From assembly GCF_024753255.1 (NCBI RefSeq), contig NZ_JANUHA010000030.1, positions 1 through 33,537 of the forward strand: a stretch of DNA of 33,537 nt, in the 5' to 3' direction. Under the pieces are notes generated by a model. It had not been told where the DNA came from, did no database searches, and saw only the letters and a list, made by a program, of their open reading frames with translations. Positions 1 through 7,981 of this stretch are shown here, one piece after another; position 1 is the first letter of the stretch, and every line of letters starts with the position of its first letter. The stretch is from Massilia agri. GTDB lineage: Bacteria > Pseudomonadota > Gammaproteobacteria > Burkholderiales > Burkholderiaceae_D. A program made the translations under genes and the position numbers.

Positions 1-202
1 TCTGAAGAACGAGGCGATGCACGAGCGCTTGTTTGCATCCAGGGACGAAGGCAAGGCTGTGGTCCGCGACTACATTGAGACGTACTACAATAAGCAGCGG
101 CTACATCAAACCTTGGGCTACCAAACGCCTGCCGCCGTCGAGGCCGCATTCCCTGTGTCTAAATAACTTGTCCAGGATATCCGGACCACCTCAGGTCTGA
201 CA
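1..202 (+). mobile_element. Right end of an IS3-family insertion sequence (partial)
   Basis: The element's right inverted repeat is 169-202 and ends in CTGACA. Its reverse complement starts TGTCAGACCTGAGG and aligns, with one gap, to the left repeat at 33482-33514; shared blocks are TGTCAG, GGTCCGG and TGGACA. TG...CA termini and the transposase stop just inside the repeat fit the IS3 family. The target duplication cannot be read because the other end of this copy is outside the window. Confidence 0.8.
2..166 (+). CDS. IS3-family transposase (OrfB), C-terminal fragment
   Basis: This partial gene enters from the left edge, so only the last 54 residues are visible. They show the usual end of an IS3-type DDE transposase: an LKNE segment, whose Glu (visible residue 4) should be the third catalytic acid, then an aromatic YIETYYNKQR stretch and LGYQTPAAV, the family's R.H..LGY.TP ending. 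The gene stops with TAA 36 bases before the end of the element's right inverted repeat, as expected for IS3 elements. OrfA and the rest of OrfB lie outside the window. Family assignment is secure; the subgroup cannot be told from this fragment. Confidence 0.9.
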   Translation: MKNEAMHERLFASRDEGKAVVRDYIETYYNKQRLHQTLGYQTPAAVEAAFPVSK

Positions 203-264
203 TTCGGACACGGACCCGACAGTAGCCAGGCCTTACGGCAGAGTTCGTGTCTAAATGTCAGACC
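194..264. repeat. Imperfect 19-bp inverted repeat overlapping the IS end
   Basis: The arms are GGTCTGACATTCGGACACG (194-212) and CGTGTCTAAATGTCAGACC (246-264). They pair at 17 of 19 positions around a 33-base spacer. The first arm includes the last nine bases of the IS and runs into flanking DNA; the second arm is wholly outside the IS. A related string, CAACCC(A/G)GGGTGTCAGGT, occurs on the minus strand just beyond the second arm and on the plus strand across the IS junction at the right edge. This looks like a dispersed intergenic repeat that the IS resembles or inserts into. Function is unknown. Confidence 0.7.
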
Positions 265-297
265 TGACACCCCGGGTTGGGTTTGTAGCGGGCGACC

Positions 298-1674
298 TCA
301 GGCGGAAGCCGTGGCGGGGACGGCGCCCTTGCGCAGGCGGTAGGCCAAAGCGAGGACGAGGAGCCAGGCCGGGATCATCCAGACCGAGAGGCGCAGGCCC
401 GGGGTCAGGTACATCACCACGATGATGCCGGCCAGGAAGGCCAGGCAGAGGTAGTTGGTGAGGGGGAAGAAGGGGCTGCGGAAGGCGGTCGCCTGGCCGC
501 TGGCCGCCTTCTGGCGGCGGAAGCGCAGGTGGCTCCAGCAGATCATGCCCCAGTTGATGACGAGGGCCGAGACGGCCAGGCCCATCAGCATGCCGAAGGC
601 TTCCCTGGGCAGGAAGTAGTTGATGCAGATGCAAATGCCGGTGGCGACCGCCGAGACGCCCAGGGCCGCCAGCGGCACGCCGCGGCGCGACACCCTCAAG
701 AGGGCGCGCGGGGCGTTGCCCTGTTCGGCCAGGCCGAAGAGCATGCGGCTGTTGGCGTAGACGCAGCCGTTGTAGACCGACAGGGCTGCCGTCAGCACCA
801 CCAGGTTGAGGACATTGGCGACCACATTGCTGTCCAGCGCGGCGAAAATCAGCACGAAGGGGCTGCCGCCGAGGGCGACCTTGGACCAGGGGTAGAGCAT
901 CAGCAGCACGGCCAGGGCGCCGACGTAGAAGATGGCGATGCGCCAGATCGCCTGGTTGATGGCGCGCGGGATGGTGCGGCCCGGGTTGTCGGCTTCGGCG
1001 GCGGTGATGCCGATCATTTCCAGTCCGCCGAAGGAGAACATGATGACGGCCATCGACAGCGCCAGGCCGGCGAAGCCGTTCGGGAAGAAGCCGCCGTGCT
1101 GCCAGAGGTTGGCCACGCCCGCCTGGGGCCCGGCGGTGTCGCTGATCAGGAGGTAGAGGCCGAACACGATCATGCCGACCACGGCCGCCACCTTGATGAT
1201 CGAGAACCAGAACTCGAGTTCGCCGAAGGCTTTCACGTTGAGCAGGCTCAGGGCGTTGACCAGCATGAAGAACGCGAGCGCCGAGACCCAGGTCGGCACC
1301 TCGGGGAACCAGTACTGGACGTAGATGCCGAGGGCCGACAGTTCGGCCATGCTGACGAGGATGTACATGACCCAGTAGTTCCAGCCGGAGGCGAAACCGG
1401 CCAGCGGGCTGCCGTACTTGCTGGCGAAATAGCCGAAAGAACCGGCGACCGGCTCGTCGACGATCATCTCGCCCATCTGGCGCATGATGAGGAAGGCGAC
1501 CAGGCCGGCGATCGCGTAGCCGAGCAGGGCCGAAGGGCCGGCTTGCTGGATGGTCTGGGCCACGCCCAGGAACAGGCCCGTGCCGATCGCGCCGCCGAGG
1601 GCGATCAGCTGGATGTGGCGGTTCTTCAGTCCGCGCTTGAGTTCGTGCGCGGGGGCGTGCTGCGGGTTGTCCAT
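298..1674 (-). CDS. aroP: AroP-type aromatic amino acid permease
   Basis: A 458-residue inner-membrane amino acid:proton symporter of the APC superfamily (amino acid transporter family). From about residue 13 it closely follows E. coli AroP/PheP: LKRGLKNRHIQLIALGGAIG with the GGAIGTGLF substrate loop at 27-35, then EPVAGSF, FASGWNYW, FSFGGLEMIGITAAEADNP and SRMLFGLAEQGNAP. About twelve hydrophobic segments cover the protein, the usual topology and length. The expected substrates are phenylalanine, tyrosine and tryptophan, which would suit the tyrosine-degradation genes 11 kb away, but specificity within AroP/PheP is inferred. The ATG is preceded by a short AAGG. A 6-bp inverted repeat (1683-1703) overlies the ribosome binding site. 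No terminator is evident before the repeat at 194-264. Confidence 0.92.
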   Translation of the reverse strand: MDNPQHAPAHELKRGLKNRHIQLIALGGAIGTGLFLGVAQTIQQAGPSALLGYAIAGLVAFLIMRQMGEMIVDEPVAGSFGYFASKYGSPLAGFASGWNYWVMYILVSMAELSALGIYVQYWFPEVPTWVSALAFFMLVNALSLLNVKAFGELEFWFSIIKVAAVVGMIVFGLYLLISDTAGPQAGVANLWQHGGFFPNGFAGLALSMAVIMFSFGGLEMIGITAAEADNPGRTIPRAINQAIWRIAIFYVGALAVLLMLYPWSKVALGGSPFVLIFAALDSNVVANVLNLVVLTAALSVYNGCVYANSRMLFGLAEQGNAPRALLRVSRRGVPLAALGVSAVATGICICINYFLPREAFGMLMGLAVSALVINWGMICWSHLRFRRQKAASGQATAFRSPFFPLTNYLCLAFLAGIIVVMYLTPGLRLSVWMIPAWLLVLALAYRLRKGAVPATASA

Positions 1675-1782
1675 CGTCGGCCTTAAGGAAAAGGTTGCCT
1701 TAAAGCCAGCGATTCTACTGCATGGAACTGGGCCGTGGAGGGCGACCGCGGGATTATTCGCGGCCGCCGTGCAGGCTGGCCG

Positions 1783-1887
1783 TCAGAAACCGCGCCAGTT
1801 GCGGCTATAGGCCGAGCGGCGGGCATACTTGCCGCCGAATTTCTTCCAGAGCAGGCCGGCAATGGCCATCATGATCATCTTGCGCAT
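1783..1887 (-). CDS. Small 34-residue basic/hydrophobic peptide
   Basis: A short open frame in the gap between the permease and the DUF3616 gene. The start ATG is preceded by a good GGAG ribosome binding site with a 6-base spacer. The peptide begins MRKMIMMAIAGLLWKKFGGK, a short hydrophobic segment rich in Met and Ile followed by a basic, aromatic tail (RRSAYSRNWRGF). This pattern suggests a membrane-associated small protein. I do not recognise a family. Support comes from the ribosome binding site, position and composition only, so expression is unproven. Confidence 0.5.
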   Translation of the reverse strand: MRKMIMMAIAGLLWKKFGGKYARRSAYSRNWRGF

Positions 1888-1995
1888 CGTAATCTCCTAT
1901 CGTGGGAAGGTAAGGACGGTCCCAGCTTAACGGGTTCGGGGCGGAAGCGGCGCAGGCTTGGCCGGCGGGGCATCCACTATCGCGCGCGCCCCGGT

Positions 1996-3147
1996 TCAAC
2001 GTGTCCTGCCCTTGCGCGGGATGGCATAGACGTCCGCCACCAGCGTACTGTCCCCGATCTGCCGGCTGGGCGAGGCCGAGTCGTGCACCACCAGCAGCTC
2101 GGTTTCCTTGCCGTCCTTGCCGGGAAACAGGCTCATGCCTTCCGGATGGTCGACGCCCTGGCCGAAGGGCAGCTCGAGCACGGTTTCGAGCTGGTGCGCG
2201 TGCAGCACGGCTTCTTCCCGGGGCGCCGTGCCGCCGCGCCAGCGCAGCACGCGCACCGGGCCGTCCAGGTCCATGGTCGGCCCGGCCAGCACCAGCACGT
2301 CCTTGCCCTGCACGCACAGGTCGCGGATGCCGAGGCCATGCAGGTCGAGGAAGTGCTTGCGGTAGAGAAGCCCCTCCTTGTCGACCGGCGCCAGGCGCAG
2401 CCGGCCTTCCTCTTCGTCGTCCACCAGCGCGACCTCGATCACCAGCGCCCAGCCGCGCAGCACCGGGCCGCGCAGGCCCAGCAGCAGGTGTTCGCCGGCC
2501 ACCGCCAGGCCCTCGATGTCGAAGCCGTTGTCCTTGCCGGGGATGGAGAGAAAAGGACCGAGGTGGGGATCCTCGCGCAGCAGCGCCGTCAGCTCCTTGC
2601 CGTGCTCGTCGCCGCGCAGCATGGCGGCGCGGCGCAGCCTGTTCTTGCCCGCGTGCTCGCGGGCGAGCGTGTAGCCGCCGTCTTCCTCGACCACCGGGAT
2701 GCGTCCCAGCAGGTAGCGGTTGCCGTCTGCGCTGACGCTTGCGAGGCGTCTCTGCGCCTTGCGCACGCCGTCGCCTTCCTTTGGCTGACGCCGGCGCAAG
2801 CTGTGCGAACCGGCGATCCACAGGTATTTGCCGTCGCAGGCCAGGCCCTCGATGTCGGCCTCGTTGATGTCGTCCCGCGTTTCGCCGTGGGGCGGCAGCG
2901 GCAGGGGCAGGTAGTCGTGCAGGGCGTACTGCCGGTGTTCGCGCGCGAAACTGCTTCTCCCGGTGCTGTCGGCCTCGCACAGGGTCAGTCGCTCGAGGCT
3001 GACCGACTCGTCGTTGGCGAGCCAGAGGGTGCGGCCCATGCGCAGGGCCACCGACAGGCCGTCGCGCAGCTCCTTGCCGGGGCTGAGGTCATCGCGTTCG
3101 GGATGGAATTCCAGCAGGACGATGTTCGATGGATGCATGGCGCGCAC
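1996..3147 (-). CDS. DUF3616 domain-containing protein
   Basis: A soluble protein of about 383 residues resembling DUF3616 proteins, which look like beta-propeller-type repeats of unknown function. Recurring blocks include ADIEGLACDGKYLWIAGSHS, FDIEGLAVAGEHLLLGLRGP, GIRDLCVQGKDVLVLAGPT and HPEGMSLF. This D/H-xEG(L/M)....LL.G spacing is typical of extracytoplasmic or cytoplasmic propeller blades. No signal peptide is present. The first possible start is GTG at 3147, and an ATG lies three codons later (3138); neither has a strong ribosome binding site, so the exact start is open. It sits on the same strand as its neighbours with an 80-base gap upstream. The role is not known and context does not settle it. 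Confidence 0.8.
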   Translation of the reverse strand: MRAMHPSNIVLLEFHPERDDLSPGKELRDGLSVALRMGRTLWLANDESVSLERLTLCEADSTGRSSFAREHRQYALHDYLPLPLPPHGETRDDINEADIEGLACDGKYLWIAGSHSLRRRQPKEGDGVRKAQRRLASVSADGNRYLLGRIPVVEEDGGYTLAREHAGKNRLRRAAMLRGDEHGKELTALLREDPHLGPFLSIPGKDNGFDIEGLAVAGEHLLLGLRGPVLRGWALVIEVALVDDEEEGRLRLAPVDKEGLLYRKHFLDLHGLGIRDLCVQGKDVLVLAGPTMDLDGPVRVLRWRGGTAPREEAVLHAHQLETVLELPFGQGVDHPEGMSLFPGKDGKETELLVVHDSASPSRQIGDSTLVADVYAIPRKGRTR

Positions 3148-3202
3148 GGAAGGTCGTGGGGACGACCCAACGATATCACGGTCGTGCGCAGCCCGGCTTA
3201 CC

Positions 3203-3232
3203 GCAGCTTATCGCAGCGCATTGCAGCTCATT
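3203..3232. repeat. Three tandem 10-bp repeats over a stop codon
   Basis: Three adjacent units, GCAGCTTATC, GCAGCGCATT and GCAGCTCATT, are followed by a partial GCA. The consensus is GCAGCNNATY. The array spans the stop codon of the amidohydrolase gene (minus-strand TGA at 3228-3230), so repeat expansion or contraction could change the 3' end of that gene. Confidence 0.6.
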
Positions 3233-4202
3233 GCAAGTAAGGCGCGACCTTGCCTGCGATGCGCCCGAATTCTTCCGGGCTCAAGGGCAGCGCGCGAAAC
3301 GCCGCCCAGGCCTCGACGGGCTTCATATTGCCCGGCGTGGCCGCATCGGACCCGTAGAGGATCTTGTCGACGCCGACCATGCGGATCCGGGTCACCATCT
3401 CGCGCGCGTGCTCGGGAGAGAGTTCCGGGGTGGCGATCGAGGCCACGTCGAAGTAGAGGTTGCGGGTGTTCGGGTCCTTGCGCGCCGCGGCTTCGGCGAA
3501 CACGCGCATCACCTCGTTGGCCGGCGGGTCATCAAAGCCGGGCCCGGTGCCGGCGAAGTGGGCCACCTGCACCAGGATGTCGGGCGCCTGCGGCATCAGC
3601 CGGGTGAGAAAGGCGCGCGCCTGCGCCTCGCCGTAGGGGCGCTTGAGGCCGATGTTGGCGCGCAGGTGCACGGCGATGGCCATGCGGTGGCGGTTGGCTG
3701 CGCGGAAGACCTCCTGCAGGCGCTTGACGTGCTCGGGATTCTCCAGCTGCACGTCGGAATTCCCGAAGTGCATCTTGATGCCATGGCGCAGACCGGGGTG
3801 AAAGGCGCAGCGCTCCAGTTCCTTCAGTGCGTAGTCCTTGAGCGGATTGAAGCCGCAGAAGGCGCGCAGGCGCCCGGGATACTTCGCGGCCTGGGCCGCG
3901 GTCCAGTCGTTCTCGCCCTGGACCTTCGCGTACTCGTCCTCGACCACGCGCGTCGGCCGGCCATACATATAGGCCACCGACATGATGGCGGCGCGGCCGA
4001 TGCCGGCCTTGTCCAGCAAGCCCACCAGTTCCTCGACCGGGATCTCGCGCAAGGCGTCGGGGCCGGGTTTTGGCGCCAGGAAGGCGATGATGCCGGGGCT
4101 GAACAGGTGCTGGTGGTGGTCGGCGGCGGGCGTGGCCGCCCGGGAGGCAAGCGGCAGCATCAGCGCCGCGGCCAGGCACAGGCGTGACATCAGGGCGGGC
4201 AT
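3228..4202 (-). CDS. Exported amidohydrolase (TIM-barrel, PF04909-like)
   Basis: A 324-residue metal-dependent hydrolase of the amidohydrolase_2 type. It starts with a signal peptide (MSRLCLAAALMLPLASRA, cleavage near residue 22), so it should act in the periplasm. The mature N-terminus has DHHQHLF at 28-34, giving the HxH metal pair H30/H32. Later landmarks are KMHFGNS, VHLRANIG, VQVAHFAGTGPG and the C-terminal YGSDAATPG with the catalytic-type Asp near 286. The start at 4202 is chosen because GAGG precedes it and the signal peptide follows; the frame stays open further upstream but overlaps the next gene. The substrate cannot be predicted. It runs in the same direction as its neighbours. 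Confidence 0.82.
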   Translation of the reverse strand: MPALMSRLCLAAALMLPLASRAATPAADHHQHLFSPGIIAFLAPKPGPDALREIPVEELVGLLDKAGIGRAAIMSVAYMYGRPTRVVEDEYAKVQGENDWTAAQAAKYPGRLRAFCGFNPLKDYALKELERCAFHPGLRHGIKMHFGNSDVQLENPEHVKRLQEVFRAANRHRMAIAVHLRANIGLKRPYGEAQARAFLTRLMPQAPDILVQVAHFAGTGPGFDDPPANEVMRVFAEAAARKDPNTRNLYFDVASIATPELSPEHAREMVTRIRMVGVDKILYGSDAATPGNMKPVEAWAAFRALPLSPEEFGRIAGKVAPYLQ

Positions 4203-4284
4203 CGTGGCACCTCGATCGTGTGGACGTGGCACCAGCCTAAAGGGCGAGGCGCCCCTTGTCCACGACAATCGGATGCATATGGCG

Positions 4285-4989
4285 TCAAGCGGCCGGGCGC
4301 AGCAGGTCGGTCGGCAGGCGCGCCGCGTACCAGCAGTCGAACATGCGCTTGAAGGCGTCGAAGACCTGGTTGACGAGGAAGACGGCGGTGGTGCGCTCGT
4401 CCGCGCAGGGAACGTAGCCGGCAAGCGTCGCGCCCAGGCGCTCGCTGGCGCGCAGGCTGCCCACGCGATGGTGGAACTGGCCGAAGTAGTGCAGGCGCTC
4501 GACCAGGCCGAGTTCATCGACCAGCGCATACATCGGCTCGTTGAAGCAGTTGAAGGTCGCGTCCAGCGCCTCGATCAGGACCATGCGGTAGAAGGGCGTG
4601 CGCCAGGTCTTGGCCAGGTGGATCGCGTGGTACACGGCCTCGCGGGTGGCGTGGTTCTCGAGCGACCAGACGTCGGTGAAGGCCTGGGCCGCCGGCAGCT
4701 GCAGGAGGCGCCGGCCGTGGTCGATGGCGTGCAGGTCTTCCAGGTACCAGAGCCAGTGGAAGCCGTACTCGTCGGAGTAGCGGTGCACGCTCGCCTGCAG
4801 GGGCGACTTGTCGCTGTTGTCGCGCAGCGCGGCGAGGATGTCCTTGAAGCCCATCGTGAAGAACATCATGGCGGGGATGAAGGACAGGCGCTGCTGCGGG
4901 TCGACGCCGCGGTCGGCCATGAAGCTGCACAGGGCGGACTGGCGCAGGCGGGCGCTGCGCAGGTCCAGGATGTCGTCGAGGAAGTCCAT
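4285..4989 (-). CDS. Haem-oxygenase-fold (TenA/HO-like) protein, function unknown
   Basis: About 234 residues, almost entirely helical. The sequence is rich in His, Glu and aromatic residues on predicted helices: DEYGFHWLWYLEDLHAIDHG, WSLENHATREAVYHAIHLA, FNCFNEPMYALVDELG and FGQFHHRVGSLRASERLG. This pattern resembles the haem-oxygenase/TenA fold, including the HO-like diiron oxidases, which use scattered Glu/His/Asp ligands. Confident assignment of metal ligands is not possible by eye. The start at 4989 (MDFLDDIL) is preferred over an upstream in-frame ATG at 5103 because the extra 38 residues look unstructured. No partner gene indicates a substrate. Confidence 0.6.
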   Translation of the reverse strand: MDFLDDILDLRSARLRQSALCSFMADRGVDPQQRLSFIPAMMFFTMGFKDILAALRDNSDKSPLQASVHRYSDEYGFHWLWYLEDLHAIDHGRRLLQLPAAQAFTDVWSLENHATREAVYHAIHLAKTWRTPFYRMVLIEALDATFNCFNEPMYALVDELGLVERLHYFGQFHHRVGSLRASERLGATLAGYVPCADERTTAVFLVNQVFDAFKRMFDCWYAARLPTDLLRPAA

Positions 4990-5093
4990 GGGCGGGGATC
5001 CTTTGTTGCCGGGAATACGGTAGCCGATGTGCTGCTCCCCGCGGGTGCAGCGTGACGGCTTGCTCGCAGTGTAGGCAAAGCGGGCGGGACGGT

Positions 5094-5115
5094 CTTCCCC
5101 CACGACGGGGGGAAG
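5094..5115. other. Stem-loop after yjbQ
   Basis: CTTCCCCC (5094-5101) and GGGGGAAG (5108-5115) pair perfectly around a 6-base loop, starting one base past the yjbQ stop codon. No T-tract follows on the minus strand, so it may protect mRNA or pause transcription rather than act as a classical terminator. Confidence 0.45.
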
Positions 5116-5116
5116 C

Positions 5117-5527
5117 CTAGAGGACCGTGACGACGACCCGGCGCTGGTGGGGGCTGGTGCGGTGCTCGTAGAGGTAGATGCCCTGCCAGGTGCCGAGCAG
5201 CAGGCGGCCGTCCTTCACCGGCACGGTGACGGCCGAGCCGGTGAGCATATTGCGCACGTGGGCCGCCATGTCGTCCGGGCCTTCCGCGTCGTGGCGGTAG
5301 GCCGGATCGCCGTCGGGCGCCAGGCGGGCCAGGATGGTGTCGAGGTCGCGGCGCACGTCGGCGTCGGCGTTTTCCGTGATGATCAGCGAGCAGCTGGTGT
5401 GCTGGACGAAGACGTGCGCCAGGCCTGCGCTAGCGCCCGCCTGGCGCACGACCTCGGCGACATCCCGGGTGATGTCGCGCGTGCCGCGGCCGCGGGTGGA
5501 GAATGCGAGGATGGATTGGTGCGCCAT
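5117..5527 (-). CDS. yjbQ: YjbQ family protein (UPF0047)
   Basis: A 136-residue protein matching the UPF0047/YjbQ family over its full length, which is the usual size. The signature QHTSCSLIITENADADVRRD spans 42-61 and carries conserved H43 and E52-N53. Further landmarks are the late-middle HVRNMLTGSAVTVPV segment and GTWQGIYLYEHR near the C-terminus. Family members are sometimes annotated as secondary thiamine-phosphate synthase because E. coli YjbQ shows weak activity of that kind; the true role is uncertain. The gene begins only 11 bases downstream of the GGDEF-EAL gene and has no strong ribosome binding site of its own, so it is probably co-transcribed and perhaps translationally coupled. 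Confidence 0.9.
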   Translation of the reverse strand: MAHQSILAFSTRGRGTRDITRDVAEVVRQAGASAGLAHVFVQHTSCSLIITENADADVRRDLDTILARLAPDGDPAYRHDAEGPDDMAAHVRNMLTGSAVTVPVKDGRLLLGTWQGIYLYEHRTSPHQRRVVVTVL

Positions 5528-5538
5528 GCTTCGGAAGC

Positions 5539-7845
5539 TTAGCAGCTTCGGGCCAGCGTGTCCGGCTGCGCCAGGCGTGCGAGCAGGTCTTCGAGCGGGG
5601 CCGGGCGCGCGAACAGGTAGCCCTGCATGCAGGGGCTGCCGTGCTCGGCCAGGTAGTCGGCCTGCTGGCTTGTTTCGATGCCCTCGGCCACCACGCGCAG
5701 GTCCAGGTGGTCGGCCATGGCCAGGATCGACTGCACGATGGCGGTGCCGTTGACGTCGTTCGGGGTGTCGCGGATGAAGCTCTTGTCGATCTTGAGCTCG
5801 TACAGCGGCATCTTGCGCAGGTAGGCCAGGTTCGAGTAGCCGGTCCCGAAGTCGTCGATCGAGAAGCGGATGCCCATGGCGCTCAGCTCGTGCATGCGCG
5901 CGATGGTGGCGTCGAGGTCCGACACCAGCAGCCCCTCGGTGACTTCGAAGATCATCTGGTCGGCCGGCGCCCCGGTTTCCCGCAGCGTCGCGCGCACGCG
6001 TTCGACGAAATCCGGCTGGCGGAACTGCAGCGGGCTGACGTTGACCGAGAGCGGCATCGGATGGCCGGCGGCGTCGAGGGTCAGCCAGGCCTGGCAGGCC
6101 TGGCGCAGCACCCAGTCGCCCAGCGACACGATCAGGCCGCTGCTCTCGGCGATCGGGATGAAGACGTCGGGCGGCACCAGCACGCCGTCGGCGCGGCGCC
6201 AGCGCAGCAGCAGCTCGGCGCCGACCGGGCAGTGCTCGCGGTCGACCTGCAGCTGCAGGTGCACGGCGATCTCCTGGCGCTCGAGGGCCAGGGCGAGGTC
6301 GCGCTCGAGCGTCAGCTTGCGCTCGGCGTCGGCCAGCATATTGTTCTCGAACAGGGCCACGCCGTTGCGCCCGCCCGCCTTGGCCTGGTACATCGCGGTA
6401 TCGGCTTCGCGCAGCAGGTCGTGGCCGGTCTGGCCCGGGCGCAGCGGCAGGGCCACGCCGATGCTGCCGGTGGAGCGGTAGACGTGTTCCTCGATCGTCA
6501 CTTCCTCGCCCAGGGCGGCGAGCACCTTCTCGGCCACGGACAGCGCCGTGCGACTGGCGGCATCGGCTTCGTGTCCGAGGTCGTTCAGCAGGACCACGAA
6601 TTCGTCGCCGCCCAGGCGCGCCACGGTGTCGCCCTTGCGCACCACCGACAGCAGGCGCGCCGCGGCGTGCTTGAGGAGGGCGTCGCCGGTGGCGTGGCCG
6701 CGCGCGTCGTTGACGGTCTTGAAATTGTCGAGGTCGATGAACAGCACCGCGCCCAGCATGCCGCCGGCGTGCCGGGCCGCGACCATGGCGTCCAGGCGCT
6801 CGGTCAGCAGGCGGCGGTTGGGCAGGCCGGTGAGCACGTCGTAGAAGGCCAGGCGATGGATCGCCTTGGCCGAGTTGCGGCGCTCGGTGATGTCGCGGCC
6901 GACCGCCACCCAGTGGGTGTTGCGCCCGCCCTCGCTGGCGAAGGGCACCAGTTCCATCTCGACCCAGTAGGGTTCGCCATCCTTGGTGTAGTTGACGAGC
7001 TCCGCGGTCACGGCCTGGTTGTTGGCGACGGCCGCGAGGATGCGCGCGATCTCGTCGGAATCGGTGTCCGGCCCGTGCAGCAGGCGCATGCTGCGGCCGA
7101 TGACCTCTTCCCTGGCGTAGCCGGTGCGGCGGACAAAAGCGTCGTTGGCGAAGATGATCGGCTGTTCCGCGCCCGGCAGGTCGACGGCGCGCGCGATCAG
7201 GACCATGTCGTTCAGGCGCGCCACCGCGGCCGCGGTCAGGCGCAGCTCGGCGTTCAGCTCATGCAGCTTGTCCTGCTTGGCCTCCAGGGACTCGGCGAAG
7301 CCCTGCATCTCCACGAAGGTCTGCGACAGGCCCTTGAGCAGGGTGCCGCAGGTGACGGTGATGACGGCGCCCACGCACAGGTAGTTGATGGTCACGGCCA
7401 CGGCCGCCAGCAAGTGCTGCTCGCCCAGCCCGAGCACGACCAGCCTTGCCTGGCCCGTGACGCCCAGGCCGAAGATGCTCAGGGCGGTCAGTACCAGGAT
7501 GATCAGGGCCTGGCGGGTGCCGAGCAGGATCACCGCCATCACGGGCGGGCCGATCAGGTAGATCTGGCTGATCGAACCCACCGTGAGCATCAGGCCGATC
7601 CCGACCACGTAGAGCACCGCGAGGAAGTTCCAGACCCGCAGGGCATAGGGAAGGCGGTCGAACCACCAGATCGCGAAGATCCAGGCCAGCGCGACCACGT
7701 CGAGCACGGCCAGCGCCCAGATGCCGTCGGCGAGCGCGAACAGGGAGCTGGGAATGGCGGTCGCCGTCCCCAGCAACAAGGTGGTCGACATCAGCCCGCG
7801 AAAGATGCGGGTGCGCCAGTGTGCGATATCGTAGAACTGTTTCAT
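5539..7845 (-). CDS. Membrane PAS-GGDEF-EAL cyclic-di-GMP signalling protein
   Basis: A 768-residue protein. Residues 15-170 hold about six membrane segments, a MASE-like sensor of no certain type. A linker helix (175-210) leads into a PAS domain (about 210-320). The GGDEF domain has an intact GGDEF at 412-416 and an inhibitory I-site RKGD at 403-406, so diguanylate cyclase activity with product feedback is plausible. The EAL domain (about 515-760) keeps DDFGTG (664-669), KIDKSF (685-690) and EGIE (721-724). The EAL signature itself reads ELL (544-546), so the catalytic Glu remains but the motif is altered. It may be bifunctional, or one domain may be regulatory. It leads a probable unit with yjbQ. 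Confidence 0.93.
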   Translation of the reverse strand: MKQFYDIAHWRTRIFRGLMSTTLLLGTATAIPSSLFALADGIWALAVLDVVALAWIFAIWWFDRLPYALRVWNFLAVLYVVGIGLMLTVGSISQIYLIGPPVMAVILLGTRQALIILVLTALSIFGLGVTGQARLVVLGLGEQHLLAAVAVTINYLCVGAVITVTCGTLLKGLSQTFVEMQGFAESLEAKQDKLHELNAELRLTAAAVARLNDMVLIARAVDLPGAEQPIIFANDAFVRRTGYAREEVIGRSMRLLHGPDTDSDEIARILAAVANNQAVTAELVNYTKDGEPYWVEMELVPFASEGGRNTHWVAVGRDITERRNSAKAIHRLAFYDVLTGLPNRRLLTERLDAMVAARHAGGMLGAVLFIDLDNFKTVNDARGHATGDALLKHAAARLLSVVRKGDTVARLGGDEFVVLLNDLGHEADAASRTALSVAEKVLAALGEEVTIEEHVYRSTGSIGVALPLRPGQTGHDLLREADTAMYQAKAGGRNGVALFENNMLADAERKLTLERDLALALERQEIAVHLQLQVDREHCPVGAELLLRWRRADGVLVPPDVFIPIAESSGLIVSLGDWVLRQACQAWLTLDAAGHPMPLSVNVSPLQFRQPDFVERVRATLRETGAPADQMIFEVTEGLLVSDLDATIARMHELSAMGIRFSIDDFGTGYSNLAYLRKMPLYELKIDKSFIRDTPNDVNGTAIVQSILAMADHLDLRVVAEGIETSQQADYLAEHGSPCMQGYLFARPAPLEDLLARLAQPDTLARSC

Positions 7846-7868
7846 GCGGCTGCCCCGTACGCATGCTT

Positions 7869-7938
7869 GAAACGTTTCCTGTGCGCACTAGAAATTAATA
7901 GAACGCAATATTCTAGCGTAATGACACGCGCTTGTCAT
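7869..7938. promoter_or_regulatory. Palindromes upstream of the GGDEF-EAL gene
   Basis: The AT-rich gap between the GGDEF-EAL start and the persulfide dioxygenase stop holds the palindrome GAAACGTTTC (7869-7878) and the inverted repeat ATGACA-CGCGCT-TGTCAT (7921-7938). Both lie upstream of the minus-strand GGDEF-EAL gene, where a promoter is expected. No regulator can be named from them. Confidence 0.35.
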
Positions 7939-7981
7939 GCGAGCCGCATGAACCACGAGTTACCAGCCCGCTTCAGCCAGC

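Noticed and set aside
1735..3240. Long plus-strand frame across the DUF3616 gene
   Set aside because: Composition is typical of an antisense frame, with no family features; the minus-strand frame has repeated blade-like motifs.
4203..4529. Upstream extension of the amidohydrolase frame
   Set aside because: It would overlap the haem-oxygenase-fold gene and remove the clear signal peptide and GAGG ribosome binding site at 4202.
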